A stretch of 19,904 nucleotides of DNA from Leptotrichiaceae bacterium (lineage in GTDB: Bacteria; Fusobacteriota; Fusobacteriia; Fusobacteriales; Leptotrichiaceae), in the NCBI GenBank assembly GCA_030532815.1, contig JAUNKI010000014.1:1-19904 (forward strand), written 5' to 3'. The notes beneath the pieces were generated by a model. The model saw only the letters and a program-made list of their open reading frames with translations, did no database searches and was not told where the DNA came from. Position 1 is the first letter of the stretch, and each line of letters starts with the position of its first letter. Positions 16,394 through 19,904 of this stretch are shown in pieces. A program made the translations under genes and the position numbers.

Positions 16394-17068
16394 TTAAAAA
16401 CCGTTTTCTTCCAAAAATTCAAAAGTTAATTCTGATTTCGGAATATTTTTTTCATTATCGGAAGTATCGAATTTTAAAATTTTTTCCACATATTTTCCGA
16501 GTAAATCTGTTTCAATATTCACAAAGTCGCCTTTATTTTTTTCTCCCAAAATAATATTTTTCAATGAATGGGGAATTAACGATACTGAAAATTCACATTT
16601 TCTGTCATTTACATTTATAATTGTCAGACTTGCTCCGTCTATTGTTACTCTTCCTTTTTCAACAATATATTTCATATTTTCCATATCATTCTGATTTAAA
16701 CGGAATTCATATACTTTCGCTATTCCTTTCGGAGTAATAGATAATATTTCGGCTTCACAGTCCACATCTCCCATAACAAGATGTCCGCCGAGAAAAGTTT
16801 CGACAGTAAGGGATTTCTCCAGATTTACCCTTTCTCCCTTTTTTATTCTTTTCAGACCTGTTCTTTGAACGGTTTCATACATTATATCGGCATTAAAAAT
16901 ATTCTTTTTAAATGAAGTGACAGTAAGACAGACACCATTTACGGCAATACTGTCTCCTACATTTATTTTTCGAGTTACACTGTTTCCCTTTACTGCTATT
17001 TCCATTCCATGGGACTTTTTTAAAATTTTCGTAACTTGTCCTATTTCTTCTATCAGCCCTGTAAACAT
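16394..17068 (-). CDS. ribE: riboflavin synthase (α subunit)
   Basis: Converts two molecules of 6,7-dimethyl-8-ribityllumazine into riboflavin and a pyrimidine that is recycled. The protein is the typical tandem of two lumazine-binding β-barrels: repeat 1 starts MFTGLIEEIG and carries NGVCLTV (44-50), repeat 2 starts near residue 97 (HLVMGDVD) and carries DGASLTI (144-150). The C-terminal helix (about 188-200) would form the trimer. At 224 residues it is slightly longer than usual because of an acidic tail (SDNEKNIPKSELTFEFLEENGF). Start ATG follows AGGAGAAA. It lies 15 bases after ribD. In some genomes the symbol ribC is used for this enzyme. Confidence 0.95.
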   Translation of the reverse strand: MFTGLIEEIGQVTKILKKSHGMEIAVKGNSVTRKINVGDSIAVNGVCLTVTSFKKNIFNADIMYETVQRTGLKRIKKGERVNLEKSLTVETFLGGHLVMGDVDCEAEILSITPKGIAKVYEFRLNQNDMENMKYIVEKGRVTIDGASLTIINVNDRKCEFSVSLIPHSLKNIILGEKNKGDFVNIETDLLGKYVEKILKFDTSDNEKNIPKSELTFEFLEENGF

Positions 17069-17083
17069 ATTTTCTCCTAACTT

Positions 17084-18208
17084 TTATTTTTCATCGTATT
17101 TTTTCATATAAAATTCCATACCGACATTTTCGTTATAGACATTGTACTTTACATTGCTTAAAATTATCGCTTCATTTATGCTTTCTGTTACAAATCCTGA
17201 TATAAAAGGCTTGGAAGCATTATCTCCGAATATTTTATTTCCGATAAAAATTTCTCCTCCATCGATTATTTTTTCGGAAAAGGCTTTTGAAATAAGAGTT
17301 TCTCCTCCTTCAAGCAGAATTGAACTGATACCTTCTTTTCCAATTTCTCTAAGCATATCCGATACCGTGAAAATTTTTCCTTCTAAAAAAATAAATTTGA
17401 CCTTATTTTTTCCTTGAAGAATTTTATATTTTTCACTGTTTTTATTTAAATTCGATGTTATTATTACTGTTTTTTCATCACTATTATTTTTTATAACATT
17501 ATAGCTGTCAGTTATTTGTAAATCAGGGTCCACTATTATTCTGAAAGGATTATTCCCGTCCTTTATTCTTACAGTCATACTCGGATTATCGTACATAACG
17601 GTATTTATCCCTACCATTATTCCCATAAATCTGTTTCTGTAATATTGGACCTTTTCCCGTGCCTTCTCATTTGTTATCCATTTGGAAATACCATTTGACA
17701 GAGCAATTTTACCGTCCAATGTAATCCCGCATTTTAAAAACAGATACGGAATTTTTGACTTTATATATTTGAAAAAATCCTGATTTAACTGATCGCATTC
17801 CTCTTTCAACACATTTTCAATAACTTCTATTCCGTGTTTTCCAAGTATTTCCATTCCTTTTCCTGCTACTTTCGGATTCGGATCTTTTGAACCGATTACA
17901 CATCTTTTTATTCCCGATTTGATAATTTTTTCAACACAGGGAGGGGTTTTCCCGTAATGGGAACAAGGCTCCAAAGTCACATAAATTGTAGAATTTCGGG
18001 CATTTTCTCCCGCTTCTTCAAGGGCATGCACTTCAGCATGAGCTTTTCCGTATACTTTATGATAACCTTTCCCGATAATTCTGTTTCCCTTTACTACCAC
18101 TGCTCCGACCAAGGGATTGGGACTTACTTTTCCCATTCCTTTTTTTCCGAATTCAAGGGCTATTTTCATGTATTCCCTGTCTTTTTCACTTTGAATATTT
18201 CCGTCCAT
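17084..18208 (-). CDS. ribD: bifunctional pyrimidine deaminase / reductase
   Basis: Performs the second and third steps of the GTP branch of riboflavin synthesis. The N-terminal deaminase domain has zinc ligands H57 (HAE, with E59) and C82/C91 (PCSHYGKTPPC). The C-terminal reductase domain (about 150-370) has the NADPH-binding features GITLDGKIALSNGISKWIT and ILLEGGETLISKAF. I choose the ATG at 18206-18208 (374 aa): it starts one base after the ribH stop (TAG-T-ATG), a typical translational-coupling arrangement, with AAAGGA about 14 bases upstream. A frame four codons longer from TTG at 18220 has that site too close and would overlap ribH. It is the second gene of the operon. Confidence 0.95.
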   Translation of the reverse strand: MDGNIQSEKDREYMKIALEFGKKGMGKVSPNPLVGAVVVKGNRIIGKGYHKVYGKAHAEVHALEEAGENARNSTIYVTLEPCSHYGKTPPCVEKIIKSGIKRCVIGSKDPNPKVAGKGMEILGKHGIEVIENVLKEECDQLNQDFFKYIKSKIPYLFLKCGITLDGKIALSNGISKWITNEKAREKVQYYRNRFMGIMVGINTVMYDNPSMTVRIKDGNNPFRIIVDPDLQITDSYNVIKNNSDEKTVIITSNLNKNSEKYKILQGKNKVKFIFLEGKIFTVSDMLREIGKEGISSILLEGGETLISKAFSEKIIDGGEIFIGNKIFGDNASKPFISGFVTESINEAIILSNVKYNVYNENVGMEFYMKKYDEK

Positions 18209-18209
18209 A

Positions 18210-18677
18210 CTATTTTTCAATTTCCTTTATGAGATTTACCATTTCTATTGCTGCAAAGGCGGCTTCCGAGCCTTTATTTCCCGCTTTTGTTCCTGCTCTT
18301 TCTATTGCTTCTTCTATACTGTTGGTAGTCAATACTCCGAATATAACAGGAATACCGTATTGTAAGGACAATTGGGAAATACCTTTGGAAACTTCGGCAC
18401 ATACATAGTCAAAATGAGGTGTAGCACCCTGTATTACAGCTCCCAAAGCTATTACTGCATCATATCTTCCTGTTTCTATCATCTTTTTTACTGCAAGAGG
18501 TATTTCAAAAGCTCCGGGAACCCATGCCGTTTCAATATTTTCCTTATCCACATCATTTCTTATAAGGATATCTGCCGCTCCTCCTACTAATTTAGACGTA
18601 ATAAATTCGTTAAATCTCCCTGCCACAATACCGATTTTTAAATTTTTTCCGTTAAACTTGCCTTCAAATTTTTTCAT
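18210..18677 (-). CDS. ribH: 6,7-dimethyl-8-ribityllumazine synthase
   Basis: Condenses 5-amino-6-ribitylaminouracil with 3,4-dihydroxy-2-butanone 4-phosphate, the penultimate riboflavin step. The 155-residue length and motifs are canonical: [11 protein letters not shown] (20-30), WVPGAFEIP (52-60), [16 protein letters not shown] (77-92) with the catalytic H88, and the C-terminal [14 protein letters not shown]. The family assembles as pentamers or 60-mer capsids. Start ATG is preceded by AAGGAGG, the strongest ribosome site in the operon. Here ribH is the first gene after the FMN riboswitch, whereas in the well-known Bacillus order it is last. Confidence 0.96.
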   Translation of the reverse strand: MKKFEGKFNGKNLKIGIVAGRFNEFITSKLVGGAADILIRNDVDKENIETAWVPGAFEIPLAVKKMIETGRYDAVIALGAVIQGATPHFDYVCAEVSKGISQLSLQYGIPVIFGVLTTNSIEEAIERAGTKAGNKGSEAAFAAIEMVNLIKEIEK

Positions 18678-18720
18678 TTTTCCTCCTTAAAATATAAAAT
18701 TCAAAACAATTATCCTGTAA

Positions 18721-18748
18721 TAAAAAAACTGGATTAATTAAAATCCAG
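18721..18748 (-). terminator. intrinsic terminator of the rib leader (riboswitch expression platform)
   Basis: On the minus strand CTGGATT (18748-18742), a 6-base loop, AATCCAG (18735-18729) and then seven U. It lies between the FMN aptamer and ribH, where FMN-dependent premature termination is expected. Confidence 0.85.
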
Positions 18749-18853
18749 GGTGTCTCATATATTCACGGCAATTACAGTATTTAATAAAACAAAACAGGTA
18801 CAATATTACAGTATTATACAGTTAGCCAATCATTCAATGCCGCTTAATATTTC

Positions 18854-18962
18854 AACTTCTTTCATCTAGACTATACTATCGGTACCGGAATTAAACCGGT
18901 TCATGCTCATTAAAGCTCGCGGACTGTACCGCCGGTCGGGAATTTCGCCCTGCCCTGAAGTT
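18854..18962 (-). promoter_or_regulatory. FMN riboswitch aptamer (RFN element)
   Basis: On the minus strand the conserved RFN blocks occur in order: AGGGCAGGGCGAAATTCCC, GACCGGCGGT, AGTCCGCGAGC, GAACCGGT, ATTCCGGTACCGA, AGTATAGTCTAGATGAAAG. Closing helix P1 is AACTTC (18962-18957) with GAAGTT (18859-18854). FMN binding is known to favour termination of rib operons. One departure: the usual GTCTGGATG block reads GTCTAGATG. The distance from aptamer to terminator (about 105 bases) is long; the spacer contains a direct repeat of ATACTGTAAT (plus-strand 18771-18780 and 18805-18814). The antiterminator helix is not obvious to me. Confidence 0.95.
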
Positions 18963-18981
18963 TAAATTGTCTTACAAAATT

Positions 18982-19010
18982 ATTTTACCCCCTTTTTTCC
19001 TTTTTGTCAA
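18982..19010 (-). promoter_or_regulatory. σ70-type promoter of the rib operon
   Basis: On the minus strand TTGACA (19010-19005), a 17-base spacer and TAAAAT (18987-18982). Transcription would start just ahead of the FMN aptamer. Confidence 0.8.
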
Positions 19011-19015
19011 TTATA

Positions 19016-19044
19016 TTGACATAAAAAATTCTATCAGGTATAAT
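19016..19044 (+). promoter_or_regulatory. σ70-type promoter of the DIP1984-family gene
   Basis: TTGACA (19016-19021), 17-base spacer and TATAAT (19039-19044), a full consensus. Its −35 faces the rib-operon −35 back to back as an inverted repeat (TGTCAA, 5 bases, TTGACA). Confidence 0.85.
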
Positions 19045-19082
19045 TAATGAAATATATAGATTGAAAATAACGGAGGTTATGT

Positions 19083-19538
19083 ATGAAATTAGCAGAAGCC
19101 CTGATTTTAAGAGCTGATTTACAGAAAAGAATTGAACAGCTGCGTATAAGACTTAATAACAATGCGAAAGTTCAGGAAAATGACACACCTACTGAAGATC
19201 CTAAAGCATTGATAGATGAACTTAATGCTTCCATAGAACAGCTGACTTTATTAATAAAAAAAATTAACAGAACAAACTGTACTGCCACTTCAGAAAATAT
19301 GACTTTGGCGGATCTGATTGCCGAAAGAGATACTCTTACTTTAAAAGCCAATATTATGAGAACATTTTTGCAGTATGCCAGTCAGAAAGTGGAGCTGTAC
19401 TCAAATAAGGAAATCAGAATTTTAAGTACGGTAGATGTTCCTTCATTACAGAAAGAAATAGACAGTTTGTCAAAAAAAATAAGAGAAATTGACACTGAAC
19501 TTCAGAGGGCAAATTGGCTTACTGATTTGGTCGATTAG
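19083..19538 (+). CDS. DIP1984 family (septicolysin-like) coiled-coil protein
   Basis: A 151-residue cytoplasmic, helical protein of unknown function. The N-terminal MKLAEALILRADLQKRIEQLRIRL followed by AKVQENDTPTEDP, the central TLADLIAERDTL and the C-terminal KEIRILSTVDVPSLQKEIDSLSKKIREIDTELQRANW match the DIP1984 family as I know it. Many databases call such proteins 'septicolysin', although nothing in the sequence (no signal peptide, no membrane segment) supports a cytolysin role. Long heptad-like helices occur at about 3-25, 43-65 and 115-145. The ATG is preceded by GGAGG at 19072-19076. It has its own consensus promoter and is divergent from the riboflavin operon. Confidence 0.85.
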   Translation: MKLAEALILRADLQKRIEQLRIRLNNNAKVQENDTPTEDPKALIDELNASIEQLTLLIKKINRTNCTATSENMTLADLIAERDTLTLKANIMRTFLQYASQKVELYSNKEIRILSTVDVPSLQKEIDSLSKKIREIDTELQRANWLTDLVD

Positions 19539-19544
19539 TTTTAA

Positions 19545-19576
19545 TATTCAAGAGTTTTCTTTTTATTATTTGAATA
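19545..19576 (+). terminator. possible terminator after the DIP1984-family gene
   Basis: TATTCAA (19545-19551) pairs with TTGAATA (19570-19576) around an 18-base T-rich loop, followed by CTTTT. The stem is short and AT-rich, so it is a weak candidate. Confidence 0.3.
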
Positions 19577-19773
19577 CTTTTGTAAAATTTTATAATTTAA
19601 ATAATATTCAGGTGTAGGTTTTATTAAAAGCGAGTACAAATTTTTCCTTTTTTGGAAGTTAGGCTGTCCCCCTATTCAGTAATTCGGAGAAATTACAATT
19701 TTTATTATTGTTATTCTCAGTAATGTCACATGGGTACGGTTAATGAGTAATGTTACTACCACGTACTGTTTTA
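19577..19773. other. gene-free stretch with short inverted repeats
   Basis: No gene is seen. Local structure includes GTAATT/AATTAC around 19679-19696, a direct CAGTAAT repeat flanking it, and a GTACG/CGTAC pair in the less AT-rich part near 19734-19767. This tract leads into the second dispersed-repeat copy and may belong to the same unit. Confidence 0.35.
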
Positions 19774-19904
19774 ATAATGTCGAGGGTGGGTTTCGGGAAA
19801 TAAAAATAGAAGAAATGACTTTAAATGAAAGTACAGTTAAATTATAACAGTAATATACACTTAAATTATAAGTAAAACCCCAACATTCAAATTATTTCAA
19901 CGAA
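19774..19904. repeat. dispersed repeat, copy 2 (cut by window end)
   Basis: From ATGTCGA (about 19777) onward this resembles the region starting at 14620, and 19851-19904 matches 14669-14722 at 50 of 54 bases in the same orientation. The foldback half, if present, lies outside the window. Confidence 0.7.

Noticed and set aside
18749..18757. TGTCTCATA beside the rib-leader terminator, resembling the MITE-like end
   Set aside because: Only nine bases match and no partner inverted repeat was found nearby, so it is not supported as an element end.
1..19904. CRISPR array, tRNA or rRNA gene, prophage or defence island
   Set aside because: No regularly spaced repeats, no cloverleaf-like sequence recognised and no phage, nuclease or toxin-antitoxin proteins; the gene content is mainly housekeeping.

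Overview
The window is an AT-rich bacterial chromosome segment. It encodes an LptD-type outer-membrane β-barrel protein with a terminal Phe, so the host is probably Gram-negative (diderm). The gene set and operon style also have a Firmicutes-like flavour (DUF1292, DUF1934/YwiB-like, FMN-riboswitch rib operon). Together with the base composition and a dispersed repeat that resembles ones I associate with Leptotrichia, this suggests a Fusobacteriota member, probably Leptotrichiaceae. The taxonomic call is inference; no rRNA marker is present.

Layout. (1) 141-6991, minus strand: lptD, thrS, a Bax-inhibitor-1 family membrane protein and a MazG-like pyrophosphohydrolase, read in that order. lptD and thrS are tightly packed; a near-consensus promoter lies upstream of lptD. 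(2) 7137-7859, plus: a secreted Amidase_3 cell-wall amidase, divergent from lptD, ending in a strong bidirectional terminator. (3) 7971-8988: a small SRPBCC-fold protein (minus) and a MarR regulator (plus), divergent, separated by two long perfect palindromes; one covers the SRPBCC promoter. (4) 9131-11918, minus: rlmH, DUF1292, DUF1934/YwiB-like and lysS, an apparent translation-related operon with its own promoter. (5) 12494-14470, minus: mutL with its own promoter. (6) 14471-15142: no gene; dispersed palindromic repeat, a perfect hairpin and a MITE-like remnant with imperfect terminal inverted repeats. (7) 15143-19010, minus: riboflavin operon ribH-ribD-ribE-ribBA behind an FMN riboswitch and an intrinsic terminator. 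(8) 19083-19538, plus: a DIP1984-family coiled-coil protein divergent from the rib operon, then a gene-free tail that ends in a second copy of the dispersed repeat cut by the window edge.

Functionally most of this is housekeeping: envelope biogenesis (LptD, amidase), translation (ThrRS, LysRS, RlmH), mismatch repair (MutL) and the complete flavin pathway from GTP and ribulose-5-phosphate to riboflavin, apart from the phosphatase step. I did not find a clearly new multi-gene system. The least explained parts are the palindrome-rich MarR/SRPBCC intergenic region, the repeat cluster between mutL and ribBA, and the long spacer between the FMN aptamer and its terminator.
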